Shown here: piece by piece, positions 21,703-29,837 of the stretch
How the letters are laid out: each line of letters opens with the position of its first letter
Position numbering within the stretch: the stretch's first letter is position 1
Source of the DNA: Streptomyces sp. PR69
GTDB taxonomy: Bacteria; Actinomycetota; Actinomycetes; Streptomycetales; Streptomycetaceae
Direction: 5' to 3'
DNA: 64,000 bases
Assembly: GCF_026420845.1 (NCBI RefSeq)
Contig: NZ_JAOWCB010000001.1
Location: 62,001-126,000 of the forward strand
The notes under the pieces: model-generated
Seen by the model: the letters and a program-made list of their open reading frames with translations, nothing else
What the model was told of the DNA's origin: nothing
Database searches by the model: none
Made by a program: the position numbers and the translations under genes

Positions 21703-23187
21703 TCACTGGGACCCGCGGAAGTCCGGGCCCTCCACGATCAGCCCCGCGACCAGCGCGCCGGACATCCCCGCATGTGGCAGCCCGCCGCCCGGATGGGACC
21801 AGCCGCCCGCGAGATACAGCCCCGGCAGCCGGGTCGCGTTCCCCTGGTGCAGCCAGCGGCAGCCGCCCCCGGCGAGGGCGGGAGCGGGCACCGCCCCCGT
21901 CTCCGCGGGCGTCAGGATCTCGTGCCACAGCAGCCGCTCAGATATCTCCGGCACCGCCGCGGCCGCGGCGTCGATCAGCGTCCGGGCACAGCTCTCCCGC
22001 AGTGCCGGATCCGTCCAGTCGACCCCTTCCCCGCCCATGGCGTCGTGAGCCGCCACGGTGGCGGTGAGGGTGACCGCCTCATGTGCGTCGTCCGGGCGGC
22101 ACCGCGGGTCGTCCGGCCGCAGCACCGTGACCGTGGGCCGCTCCGCCGTCCGCCCGCCGAAGACGGCCGACGCCTCGGCGTGGGCATCAGGGGAGTGGAT
22201 CACCGTGCGGTGCGGGGCGGACCCGGACCGCGCCCCGCGCAGCGCGGCCAGCACGGTGAACCGTCCGGTCGCGGGGCGCTGCGGCGGCACATCGCCGTCC
22301 TGCCACGGGCGCCCGTCCAGCAGCCCGGGCACCGGGGCCCCGGCCACCACATGCGCGGCCTCGGCGAACGAGCCGTCAGCCAGCTCCACCCCTGCCGCCC
22401 TGCCGTCCTTCTCGACGACGCGGGTCACCTCCGCGCCGAAGACGAACTCCACCCTTCTGGCCAGACACCGCTCATACACGGCCCGCGCCAGCTCCCGCAG
22501 GCCGCCCTCGACATACCAGCTGCCGAAGGTCTGCTCCATATACGGCAGCAGCGCGGCGCTGGCCGGGGCATGCCGCGGATCGAGGCCGTAGGACAGCACA
22601 CATCCGTCGAGCAGCGCGGCCAGCCGCGGGTCCGCCAGCTCCCACCGGCCGATCTCCCGGACCGTCGCGGCCTGCCGGGTCCGCAGCAGTCTGCGCTGCC
22701 GCAGGGACGGATAGGGGTTGCGGCCCAGCACCTCCCAGTTGGGCCACAGCGGCTCCTCCAGCAATGGGCGGCGGGAACGGTCCCAGGCGTCCCTGGCCCG
22801 CACGAGGAACGCTCCCCAGCGCTCCCCGGCCCCCGCACTCAGCGCCTCCTCCAGGGCGGACACGACCCCGGCGCGTGTGGCGTTCGGCAGGGTGGCCGCG
22901 GTGCCGTCGGCGAACAGATGGCGGCTCGCCGGATCGACCTGGACCAGCCCGACGCGGCTCTCCAGCGGCTCCTTGCCGGTCTTGAGGAACAGATCGCGCC
23001 AGACGGCCGGCAGATGCAGCAGACCGGGACCGGTGTCAAACGCGAAACCGTCGCGCTCGAACCGGCCCACCGACCCGCCGTAGGTCGCCGAGCGCTCGTA
23101 CACCGTCACCCGGTGGCCTGCCACGGCCAGCCGGGCGGCCGCCGCCATGGCGCCCGCTCCGGCGCCGATCACCGCAATCCGTGCCAT
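21703..23187 (-). CDS. Phytoene-desaturase-like FAD-dependent oxidoreductase
   Basis: 494 residues. N-terminal FAD motif IAVIGAGAGAMAAAARLAVAG followed by YERSATYGGSVGRFERDGF, and the C-terminal family signature LYLAGGWSHPGGGLPHAGMSG. It belongs to the CrtI/retinol-isomerase-like amine oxidoreductases. With no carotenoid genes nearby, the substrate is unknown. ATG 23187 lies 7 nt after TAAAGT and lacks a ribosome-binding site; the open frame further upstream lacks family similarity. The last four codons and stop are duplicated about 40 bp downstream (TCACTGGGACCCGCGG twice). Confidence 0.88.
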   Translation of the reverse strand: MARIAVIGAGAGAMAAAARLAVAGHRVTVYERSATYGGSVGRFERDGFAFDTGPGLLHLPAVWRDLFLKTGKEPLESRVGLVQVDPASRHLFADGTAATLPNATRAGVVSALEEALSAGAGERWGAFLVRARDAWDRSRRPLLEEPLWPNWEVLGRNPYPSLRQRRLLRTRQAATVREIGRWELADPRLAALLDGCVLSYGLDPRHAPASAALLPYMEQTFGSWYVEGGLRELARAVYERCLARRVEFVFGAEVTRVVEKDGRAAGVELADGSFAEAAHVVAGAPVPGLLDGRPWQDGDVPPQRPATGRFTVLAALRGARSGSAPHRTVIHSPDAHAEASAVFGGRTAERPTVTVLRPDDPRCRPDDAHEAVTLTATVAAHDAMGGEGVDWTDPALRESCARTLIDAAAAAVPEISERLLWHEILTPAETGAVPAPALAGGGCRWLHQGNATRLPGLYLAGGWSHPGGGLPHAGMSGALVAGLIVEGPDFRGSQ

Positions 23188-23555
23188 GTCCGCGACTTTA
23201 TCGACCGCCACTGACAGCTCCGCCGCGCGCACCCGTGACGTACGGATTCTCCGCACTGAGCCGCTCATGCGGCAGGTGAGCGCACCAGGCTTGAGTATCC
23301 GTACCTAGTCGCCGAGATGAGTACGGATGCGGATGGGAGCCGACCGGGGCAGACGGAAGAGTGGGAGGCACGGAAGGGGCGCGACGCCGGCACCGCCGAC
23401 ACGGGGCGGCGGAACGGCGCAGCTCCCCGGACGCAACGGGGGGACACGGGGGATACGCCGGTCCGGCGGGGCTCGGGGGGATCGAGCCTCGCCGGACCTG
23501 CGCTTGTGTGCCCGGCGCTTGTCCCGTGTGACCTGCGCTTGTGTGCGCCGTCCCC
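23188..23555. other. Intergenic region with short repeats, no supported gene
   Basis: Holds the leaderless promoter of the oxidoreductase (23195-23200), three GTACGGAT motifs (23240, 23297 inverted, 23321) forming an ATCCGTAC/GTACGGAT inverted repeat, and a 17-bp direct repeat (GACCTGCGCTTGTGTGC at 23495 and 23530). A plus-strand frame opens at ATG 23317 but runs antisense into the TetR gene and loses coding bias, so I do not call it. Confidence 0.6.
23195..23200 (-). promoter_or_regulatory. -10 element for a leaderless oxidoreductase transcript
   Basis: Minus-strand TAAAGT, 7 nt before ATG 23187, fitting TANNNT; no Shine-Dalgarno sequence between. Confidence 0.5.
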
Positions 23556-24167
23556 TCAGCGCCGCCCGCTGACACGTCCGTGCAGCAGCAGCGAGAGCGC
23601 CGAGTGCACATCGTCGAGCGAGCGCTCCCGCTGGAACGCCTGCCAGTCCAGCGCCGCCACCAGCACCATCCCGACCAGCGCGGCGGCCGTGAGCGGAATG
23701 TCGATGTCCTGGCTCAGCTCGCCGCTCTCCACGCCCTCCCGCAGCACCGTCTCCACCACGGCCACGGCCTGCTGCCGTACCACCAGCAGCGTCGACTGCC
23801 ACGCCCGGTTGGTGCGCCACAGCTCGGCGACGTACAGCTGGGTGAACGCCGGATAGCGGTCGATGAAGCCCAGACCGGCCCGGATCATGGCGTCCAGCGC
23901 CTCGACGCGCGTCCCGCCGCGTTCTGCCGTCTCGTCCGCGGCGGCCTGGAGCGAGGCGGTCAGCAGGCCCACGCCGTACCGCAGCAGCTCTTCGAACAGC
24001 TCGGTCTTGCTCTTGAAGTTGTAGTAGACGGTGCCTTTCGCGACTCCGGCCCGTTCGGCGATCTCGTCCACCGTCGTGGCGGAGAAGCCCTGCTCCGCTA
24101 TGAGGGTGACGGCCGCCTCGTAGAGCTTGGCCCGGGTCGCCCGCCGTCTGGTGCTGCTGCCGTCCAT
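23556..24167 (-). CDS. TetR-family transcriptional regulator
   Basis: 203 residues. The N-terminal helix-turn-helix (ATRAKLYEAAVTLIAEQGFS, VDEIAERAGVAKGTVYYNFKSK) is classic TetR; the C-terminal ligand domain is variable. It is the third gene of an operon with the ATPase and YhgE/Pip genes and probably represses that operon through the palindrome at 27126-27139. I chose ATG 24167; an upstream ATG at 24197, overlapping the YhgE stop (TGATG), is an equally coupled alternative that would add ten residues. Confidence 0.92.
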   Translation of the reverse strand: MDGSSTRRRATRAKLYEAAVTLIAEQGFSATTVDEIAERAGVAKGTVYYNFKSKTELFEELLRYGVGLLTASLQAAADETAERGGTRVEALDAMIRAGLGFIDRYPAFTQLYVAELWRTNRAWQSTLLVVRQQAVAVVETVLREGVESGELSQDIDIPLTAAALVGMVLVAALDWQAFQRERSLDDVHSALSLLLHGRVSGRR

Positions 24168-24196
24168 GGCGTCGATTCTCACAGGTCCGGCCCGCA

Positions 24197-26287
24197 TCAC
24201 AGGCTCAGTTCTGGATGCAGTCGGTCCAGCGTCCACACCTGCTTGCGCCGTGCCGTGACCGCGGTGAGCGCCACCGCTCCGGCGGTGAAGGCGGCGAGCA
24301 CCGCGCACGCCTGCCACACCGGGCCGAGCCCGCCGCCCGTGATCAGCCTGCGCAGCGCCTCGACGACATACGTCATCGGCAGATACGGGTGGATCGCGTT
24401 GAAGAATCCAGGGCTGGTCTGCACGGGGTAGGTGCCGCCGGCCGAGGTGAGCTGGAGCATCAGCACCGCGAGGACGAGGATCCGGCCCGCCGCGCCGAAG
24501 CGGGCGTTCAGCCACTGGATGATCGAGGCGAAACAGCAGGTCGTCAGGGCGAGGAAGGCGAGCGTCCCGGCCGTGTGCGCGGGCTGCAGATCGAGCCCGA
24601 AGCGCAGCACCGACATCAGGGCCGCCACCTGGAGCAGGCCGATCGCGGCCACCGGAAGCAAGCCGGCCAGCGCGATCCGCCAGGCGGACGCCCCGACGGC
24701 GAGCGCGCGCCGGTTCATCGGCTGGATGATCATGTATGCCACCATCGAGCCCACCCAGAGGGAGAGCGGGATGAAGTAGGGGGCGAAGCCGGTGCCGTAG
24801 TTGGGCGCCTTGTGCAGGGACTGGCTGGCCAGCTGCACGGGGTCGGCCATCACCTCGGTACGGCGGTCACGGTCCTTCTCGTCGTAGTCGGGGATCTTCT
24901 CCACGCCCTCGTTCAGCCCGCCCGCCAGCTGGATCGAGCCGTCCTTGAGGCTGATCAGACCGCCGTCCAGCTCCTTGGCGCCCTTCTTCAGCCTGCCGAC
25001 GCCGCTGTCCAGCTCGGCGGACCCGGACTGCGCGCCGGCGATCCCGGTGTGCAGCTCGTCGGCGCCCTTGGCGACCTTCTTGGCGCCTTCGTTGAGCCGC
25101 TTGATGTCGGCGATGGACGACTCCAGGTCCTCGTCCAGACGGGGGGCGCGCTTGGCGAGGGCGTTCGCCCGCTGCTGGACCTTGGCGAGTTCGGCGTCCA
25201 GCTCCTCGAACTGGCCGCTGTTGCTCTGCACGAGCTGCTGTACGCCATCGGCGGTCTTGGCCACACCGGCCGCCGCCGTCTTCGCCCCTTCCAGCGTGGT
25301 GCAGAGCGCGGGGTCGGCCGGCGGCTTGTCCGCGCCGCACTGCTCCTGGTGCAGGGCCGTCAGCTTGCCGGCCTCTTCATGGGCCTTCGCGCGGGCGTCC
25401 GGCGCCTCCTGCTGAATGGTCTTGAGGCCCTCGCGGATCGCCCCCGAGCCGGCTGCGACGGCCCGCGCGGAGAGCTCGATCACTTTGCCGTTGTCCTTGA
25501 GGTACGGGCGTACGTCCTTGGCGAGCCCGTCGACCTTGTCCGCGAGCTCCTGGGTGCCGGCGGCGACCTGGCCTGTGCCGGTCTCCACCTTCCCGGCGCC
25601 CTTGTTGAGCTCGACCATGCCCCCGGCCAGCTTGCCGCTGCCGTCCTTGGCGTCCTTCAGCCCGTCGGCGAGCTTCTTGGAGCCCTCCTTGGCCTTGCCG
25701 ACGCCGTCCTTGAGCTGGTCGGCGCCCTTCGCGGCCTCCTCGGTGCGGTCATGGATGTCGGAGAAGGAGATGAAGATCTTGTCGAGGAAGGAGCGGGAGG
25801 CGTCGGTCGAGGCGGCGGTGCGGACCTCCGCGAAGACCGTCCGGGAGATCGACCCGACGATGTAGTTGTTGGCGTCGTTCGTGTGGACCTGCAGCGCTCC
25901 GGTCTCCGGGGAGTCGCCGGAGCTGGAGGCGATGCGCTCGCTGAAGTCCGCCGGCATGGTCAGCGACAGATAGTACGTGCCGTCCTCCACGCCCTTGCGG
26001 GCGTCGGCCGCGCTCACCTCGTGCCACTCGAAGATCCGGCTGTCGAGCAGGTTCTCGGTGATCTCGTCGCCCGCCGAGATCTTCTTGCCGTCTGCGGTCG
26101 CCCCCTTGTCGTCGTTGACGAGCGCCACGGGCAGCCGGTCGAGCTTGCCGTAGGGGTCCCAGAAGGACCACAGGTAGAGCGCGCCGTACAGCAGCGGCAG
26201 CAGCAGGATCGCGACGAGCGCGGCGCGCGGCAGCTTCCCCCTGCCGAAACGCTTCAGCTCAAGCGCGGCCAGTTTCGGCGAGCGCAT
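24197..26287 (-). CDS. YhgE/Pip-family membrane protein with ABC2-type transmembrane domain
   Basis: 696 residues. One N-terminal transmembrane helix (AALVAILLLPLLYGALYLWS) leads into a large outside region with long heptad-like repeats rich in GAxxLxxG (KLADGLKDAKDGSGKLAGGM), then five or so C-terminal helices (about residues 500-680). The architecture matches YhgE/Pip proteins, including phage infection protein homologues and ESX/type VII-like accessory proteins. ATG 26287 lies inside the 3' end of the ATPase gene (29-bp overlap), so they are translated together. The pair may act as an exporter; cargo unknown. Confidence 0.9.
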   Translation of the reverse strand: MRSPKLAALELKRFGRGKLPRAALVAILLLPLLYGALYLWSFWDPYGKLDRLPVALVNDDKGATADGKKISAGDEITENLLDSRIFEWHEVSAADARKGVEDGTYYLSLTMPADFSERIASSSGDSPETGALQVHTNDANNYIVGSISRTVFAEVRTAASTDASRSFLDKIFISFSDIHDRTEEAAKGADQLKDGVGKAKEGSKKLADGLKDAKDGSGKLAGGMVELNKGAGKVETGTGQVAAGTQELADKVDGLAKDVRPYLKDNGKVIELSARAVAAGSGAIREGLKTIQQEAPDARAKAHEEAGKLTALHQEQCGADKPPADPALCTTLEGAKTAAAGVAKTADGVQQLVQSNSGQFEELDAELAKVQQRANALAKRAPRLDEDLESSIADIKRLNEGAKKVAKGADELHTGIAGAQSGSAELDSGVGRLKKGAKELDGGLISLKDGSIQLAGGLNEGVEKIPDYDEKDRDRRTEVMADPVQLASQSLHKAPNYGTGFAPYFIPLSLWVGSMVAYMIIQPMNRRALAVGASAWRIALAGLLPVAAIGLLQVAALMSVLRFGLDLQPAHTAGTLAFLALTTCCFASIIQWLNARFGAAGRILVLAVLMLQLTSAGGTYPVQTSPGFFNAIHPYLPMTYVVEALRRLITGGGLGPVWQACAVLAAFTAGAVALTAVTARRKQVWTLDRLHPELSL

Positions 26288-27107
26288 CGGCCGCCCCCTC
26301 CTTGTTCTTGTCGTCCTTCTCGGCGTGGGCGTCGGCGGCGTCGGCGTCGGCGTCGGGGCGCTCGTCGGCTCGCTCGCTCTCGTGGGGCTGCTCGGGCTGC
26401 TCGGTCTCCGCCGGGGCGTCCGTGCGCACGACCGTCGCTTCCTCGGGCGGCTGGCTGCACACGGCGAGCACGGTCGTGCCGCTCTCGGCGACCGAGGACA
26501 GCAGCCGCCAGGCCGCTGCCCGGTCCGCGTCGGAGAGTTTGAGGTCGGCGTCGTCGACGGCCAGCAGACGGGGGCGGCCCATCAGCGCGAGGGCCGCCGA
26601 AAGCCGCAGCTCCTCCAGCCGCTCCAGATCGCGCACGGCGGTGCGCTCTCCTTTGGGGAGCGCGGAGAGGTCGAGCTCCACGGCCTTGAGCGCCTCGTCG
26701 ACGAGGTGCTGTGCGGTGCCGGCCCGCTCGGCGCGGGGGCGCAGCAGGGCGCGCAGAGAGCCGTCGAAGCGGCGCTGCAGCAGCGCCCGCTCGCGCAGAT
26801 GCTCGGCGACGGTCAGCGCGGGATCGAGGTCGCTGACGCCCGGCACCGGGCCCAGAGCGGTGAATCCGCGTACGGCGGCCATCCTGCGCGGCAGCTGCTC
26901 CCCGCCGACCTCGGCGCGGCCCTCAGTGGGCCGCATCCGGCCGGTGAGCGCGAGCAGCAGGCATGTGCGCCCGGAGCCCGAAGGGCCCGTCAGCGCGATG
27001 AGTGAGCCGGGTGCGGCGTCGATGTCCACCGAGCGGAACGCCCAGCCGCGCGGGCCCTTGAGCCCGAAGTCCTCGGCGACGACCGCCGCCCCGTGCGGGC
27101 TGTCCAC
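26259..27107 (-). CDS. ABC-transporter-like ATPase with degenerate signature motif
   Basis: 282 residues. Walker A is GPSGSGRT (about residue 42) and the Walker B region is PRLLAVDDADL. Where LSGGQ is expected the chain reads DLERLEELRLSAALAL, so the signature motif is degenerate, and the usual catalytic Glu after Walker B is Asp. The last 50 residues are highly acidic (ADERPDADADAADAHAEKDD). GTG 27107 has GGGAGGGG 4 nt upstream. First gene of the ATPase-YhgE-TetR operon; probably partners the YhgE protein. Confidence 0.85.
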   Translation of the reverse strand: MDSPHGAAVVAEDFGLKGPRGWAFRSVDIDAAPGSLIALTGPSGSGRTCLLLALTGRMRPTEGRAEVGGEQLPRRMAAVRGFTALGPVPGVSDLDPALTVAEHLRERALLQRRFDGSLRALLRPRAERAGTAQHLVDEALKAVELDLSALPKGERTAVRDLERLEELRLSAALALMGRPRLLAVDDADLKLSDADRAAAWRLLSSVAESGTTVLAVCSQPPEEATVVRTDAPAETEQPEQPHESERADERPDADADAADAHAEKDDKNKEGAADALAETGRA

Positions 27108-27125
27108 GTGGCCCCTCCCTTTTAA

Positions 27126-27139
27126 ACTGACCAGTCAGT
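27126..27139. promoter_or_regulatory. Palindromic TetR-type operator
   Basis: ACTGACCAGTCAGT: arms ACTGAC and GTCAGT are exact complements around CA. It sits about 19 bp upstream of the ATPase start, in the divergent region shared with the HEPN-protein gene. Autoregulation by the TetR protein encoded in the same operon is inferred from position and symmetry. Confidence 0.7.
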
Positions 27140-27261
27140 GCAAAAGCTACCCCGAACCAGTGAGCGAAGCAAAAACGCAGGTCAGGGCGGATTGTCAGTG
27201 GCAGCCACCACGATGGACACATACGGCCACAGCGCCGTCACACGACGACAGGAGGTTCGTC

Positions 27262-27828
27262 ATGGCCAGCCATCACGCAGCAGCCGCACACCGGCGCCGC
27301 GGCACCGGCCCTGCCCCCTCACTGACCGGACCGGCGCACGACGTCCATCCCGTGCTGCGGCGGTCCGCCGCGCCGCCCGCGGCCCTCGATCTGCTCGCCC
27401 AGGCCCGCAGCGGGCTGGACGAGGCCGCCGCCCTCGAAACGTCCAACGAGCGGTACGCCACCGCGCATCTCGCCGCCCTGCGCACCGCGGCGGCCGTCCT
27501 CGCCGCCCGCGGCCGGCCGGAGGCCGACCCCAGGAAGCGCCGGCGCATACGCAGCGCGTGGGAGGTGCTGCCGGAGGTCGCGCCCGAGCTGACCGAGTGG
27601 AGCGCGCTGTTCGCCTCCGGCGCGCAGCGGCGGGCCCGGGCCGAGGCCGGCATCCGCGGTGCGGCGAGCAGCCGGGACGCCGACGATCTGCTGCGGGACA
27701 CGGCCATGTTCCTGCGGCTGGTCGAGCGGATGCTGGTGCTCCAGCCGGTGCTGCCCCAGCCCAGGCCGGAGCAGCTCATGCCGCCGGGGCGGGACCGGGA
27801 GCCCGGGGCGGGGGACGCCGCAGGCTGA
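27262..27828 (+). CDS. SAV_6107-family HEPN domain protein
   Basis: 188 residues. After a Pro/Ala/His-rich start, residues about 38-160 form a helical bundle (ALDLLAQARSGLDEAAALE, NERYATAHLAALRTAAAVLA, LLRDTAMFLRLVERMLVLQP) matching the actinobacterial HEPN family named after SAV_6107. HEPN proteins are often RNases or RNA-binding partners; here no catalytic RxxxxH lies in the last helix, so nuclease activity is doubtful. ATG 27262 has GGAGG upstream. It is followed by a methyltransferase gene 82 bp later. Confidence 0.85.
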   Translation: MASHHAAAAHRRRGTGPAPSLTGPAHDVHPVLRRSAAPPAALDLLAQARSGLDEAAALETSNERYATAHLAALRTAAAVLAARGRPEADPRKRRRIRSAWEVLPEVAPELTEWSALFASGAQRRARAEAGIRGAASSRDADDLLRDTAMFLRLVERMLVLQPVLPQPRPEQLMPPGRDREPGAGDAAG

Positions 27829-27910
27829 GCCGGTCTGGCGGCACGGTCCGGGGGCCCGAGGCAATAGGGTGGGCTGCAGCTGCACCCGTCCATGCCGAGG
27901 AGTCATCGCC

Positions 27911-28699
27911 GTGCCGGACCCGTCCCCTGTCACCGGTGGGGAGAACCCATCGCGCCCTTCACGCGCCTCCGTTCGCATGGCCGTGGTCTGGGATGTGCTC
28001 AAGGACGCCCTCGACAGCCGGGCCAAGGCCAAGGGCACGGACACCCTCGACGTCCTCGACACCGGCGGCGGCAGCGGAAACTTCGCCGTGCTCGTGGCCG
28101 GGCTCGGTCACCGCGTCACCGTCGTCGACCCCAGCCCGAACGCCCTCTTCGCGCTGGAGCGCCGGGTGGCCGAGGCGGGCGTGGCCGACCGGGTCCACGG
28201 TGTCCAGGGCGATGTGCACGGCCTGTTCGACGTGGTCGAGCGCGGCGGCTATGACGCGGTGCTGTGCCATGGCGTCCTGGAGTATGTGGACGACCCCGCG
28301 GAGGGCGTGCGCAACGCGGCCGAGGCGCTGCGGCCGTCCGGCGCGCTCAGCCTGCTCGCCGCGGGCCTCGGCGGGGCGGTCCTCGCCAGGGCGCTGGCCG
28401 GGCACTTCAGCGAGGCCCGGCAGGCGCTGAGCGACCCCGCGGGCCGCTGGGGCGAGGGGGACCCCGTGCCCCGCCGCTTCACCGCGGAGCAGCTCACCGA
28501 TCTCGTCTCCGCGGCCGGGGTCGAGGTGGGCGCGGTCCACGGCGTGCGGGTCTTCGCGGACCTGGTCCCCGGAGCCCTGGTCGACGCCGAGCCGGGCGCC
28601 CTGGACGCACTCCTCCAGCTGGAGGCCGCCGCCGCCGAGCTTCCCGCCTTCCAGTCGGTGGCCACCCAGCTCCACGTACTGGGCGAGAAGCGGCGCTGA
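27911..28699 (+). CDS. Class I SAM-dependent methyltransferase
   Basis: 262 residues. Motif I is VLDTGGGSGNFAVLVA, followed by the acidic VTVVDPSPNAL, a motif IV-like YDAVLCHGVLEYVDDP and RPSGALSLLAA. It fits the SmtA/UbiE-like small-molecule or tRNA methyltransferase group; the substrate is not evident. GTG 27911 has GAGGAG 8 nt upstream. It probably forms a unit with the HEPN gene before it. Confidence 0.88.
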   Translation: MPDPSPVTGGENPSRPSRASVRMAVVWDVLKDALDSRAKAKGTDTLDVLDTGGGSGNFAVLVAGLGHRVTVVDPSPNALFALERRVAEAGVADRVHGVQGDVHGLFDVVERGGYDAVLCHGVLEYVDDPAEGVRNAAEALRPSGALSLLAAGLGGAVLARALAGHFSEARQALSDPAGRWGEGDPVPRRFTAEQLTDLVSAAGVEVGAVHGVRVFADLVPGALVDAEPGALDALLQLEAAAAELPAFQSVATQLHVLGEKRR

Positions 28700-28947
28700 T
28701 CAGCGGCGCAGCCGCAGATGGAGTACGCCACAGGACCCCCGCGCCACGGCGCGGCCCCGTATGATCGGGGGACATCATCCGGCATGACGGATCGGAGGTT
28801 GGGGAATCAACGCCTCAGCAGCCGTGCCGGCATAGCGGCCCGGACGGCGAATTGGCATCAAGGGCGGGTTTCACGGGGGCGAAACCCTGCCTATCCTGAA
28901 AGGGCCGCATACCGGTCGCCCCCGCGACCGACAACGAGGAGGACTCC

Positions 28948-29346
28948 GTGCCGCTCTCGGAGCACGAGCAGCGAATGCTCGAGCAGATGGAGCGAGCGCT
29001 GTACGCTGAAGATCCCAAGTTCGCTACAGCGCTTGAGGGAAGCGGGCTGCGTACGTACACCCGGCGACGGGTATACCAGGCAGTCGCGGGCTTCCTGGTG
29101 GGTATCGCGCTCCTCATGGCCGGAATGGTCGCGCAGCAGATCTGGATCAGCGTGGTGGGATTCCTCGTCATGCTCGGCTGCGCGGTTCTCGCGGTCACCG
29201 GTTGGCGCAAAGCGCCCAAGCCGGGTGAGCAGGCCCCTGGGGACTCGGCCGGGCGCCGACAGCCCCGTCAGCGTAAGTCGATGATGAACAGAATCGAAGA
29301 GCGGTGGCAGCGCCGCCGCGACGAACAGGGCGGCCACGGCCACTGA
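28948..29346 (+). CDS. DUF3040 family membrane protein
   Basis: 132 residues. The conserved N-terminus LSEHEQRMLEQMERALYAEDPKFA defines DUF3040. Two transmembrane helices follow (VAGFLVGIALLMAGMVA, ISVVGFLVMLGCAVLAVTGW, about residues 45-85) and then a basic tail. Function unknown; it commonly lies near the dcw cluster in Streptomyces. GTG 28948 has GAGGAGGA upstream. An inverted repeat GGGTTTC/GAAACCC (28866-28887) precedes it, and a hairpin directly follows the stop. Confidence 0.88.
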   Translation: MPLSEHEQRMLEQMERALYAEDPKFATALEGSGLRTYTRRRVYQAVAGFLVGIALLMAGMVAQQIWISVVGFLVMLGCAVLAVTGWRKAPKPGEQAPGDSAGRRQPRQRKSMMNRIEERWQRRRDEQGGHGH

Positions 29347-29363
29347 CCGGGGCTCCGCCCCGG
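29347..29363 (+). terminator. Hairpin terminator after DUF3040 gene
   Basis: CCGGGGC-TCC-GCCCCGG immediately follows the stop codon: a 7-bp perfect stem. Confidence 0.55.
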
Positions 29364-29837
29364 GACCCGGGGGCGAGTGAGGCTTGCGGCTGCCTCCAAG
29401 CCGCGGCACACAATCCAAGATGGCACGGCGGGCGATGCGGACGGCGTCGCCCGCCGTCGCATGGCCGCACCTGTCTCCGCTCGGGTCCCAGCCCGGCGCC
29501 GTACCCGACCCCGCATACGGCCCGTGACCGCCCGCACCCAGGTGGCGGCGGTGCGGGTGCTGGCCGACCGCCTGCGGTCCGTGTGGCTGGCAGCCGTTCC
29601 GTGCTTGGGCCGGCCCGCGCCCTGGGCAAGGCGGCGGGCCGCCGCTTGGCCGCCTTGGTGTGTGTGGCGGTGCTGGAGCCGAACCTGGGCCCGGCGGGGT
29701 GCTGCGGCGCGAAGCTGCCGCCTTCGGGGGTGCGGGGCGGCAGCCCCGCAGCCGCCTCCCCCCCGAAGGGGGGCTGGGGGCTTGCCCCCAGTTTCGGGAA
29801 GGGGAGGGGCAGGGGAAAGACCCCTCCGGCCCCCCGG
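29364..29837. repeat. Non-coding convergent region with gene-end repeats
   Basis: About 470 bp between the DUF3040 gene and the convergent transglutaminase gene. The right end (about 29765-29837) holds a minus-strand gene-end repeat: CTTCCCGAAACTGGGGGC, AAGCCCCCAG, CCCCCCTTCGGGG. Next to it lies a GCTGCCGCC...GGCGGCAG hairpin element also seen near 55390 and 63780. The middle, about 29400-29690, shows nothing I can assign. Confidence 0.7.

Noticed and set aside
23317..23856. Plus-strand frame starting at ATG 23317
   Set aside because: No ribosome-binding site, loses codon bias and overlaps the TetR gene antisense; kept only as a possible gene stub.
27451..27468. RYATAH (Arg64-His69) in the HEPN protein as a catalytic RxxxxH motif
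   Set aside because: It lies in an early helix of the bundle, not the late helix where the HEPN RNase motif belongs.
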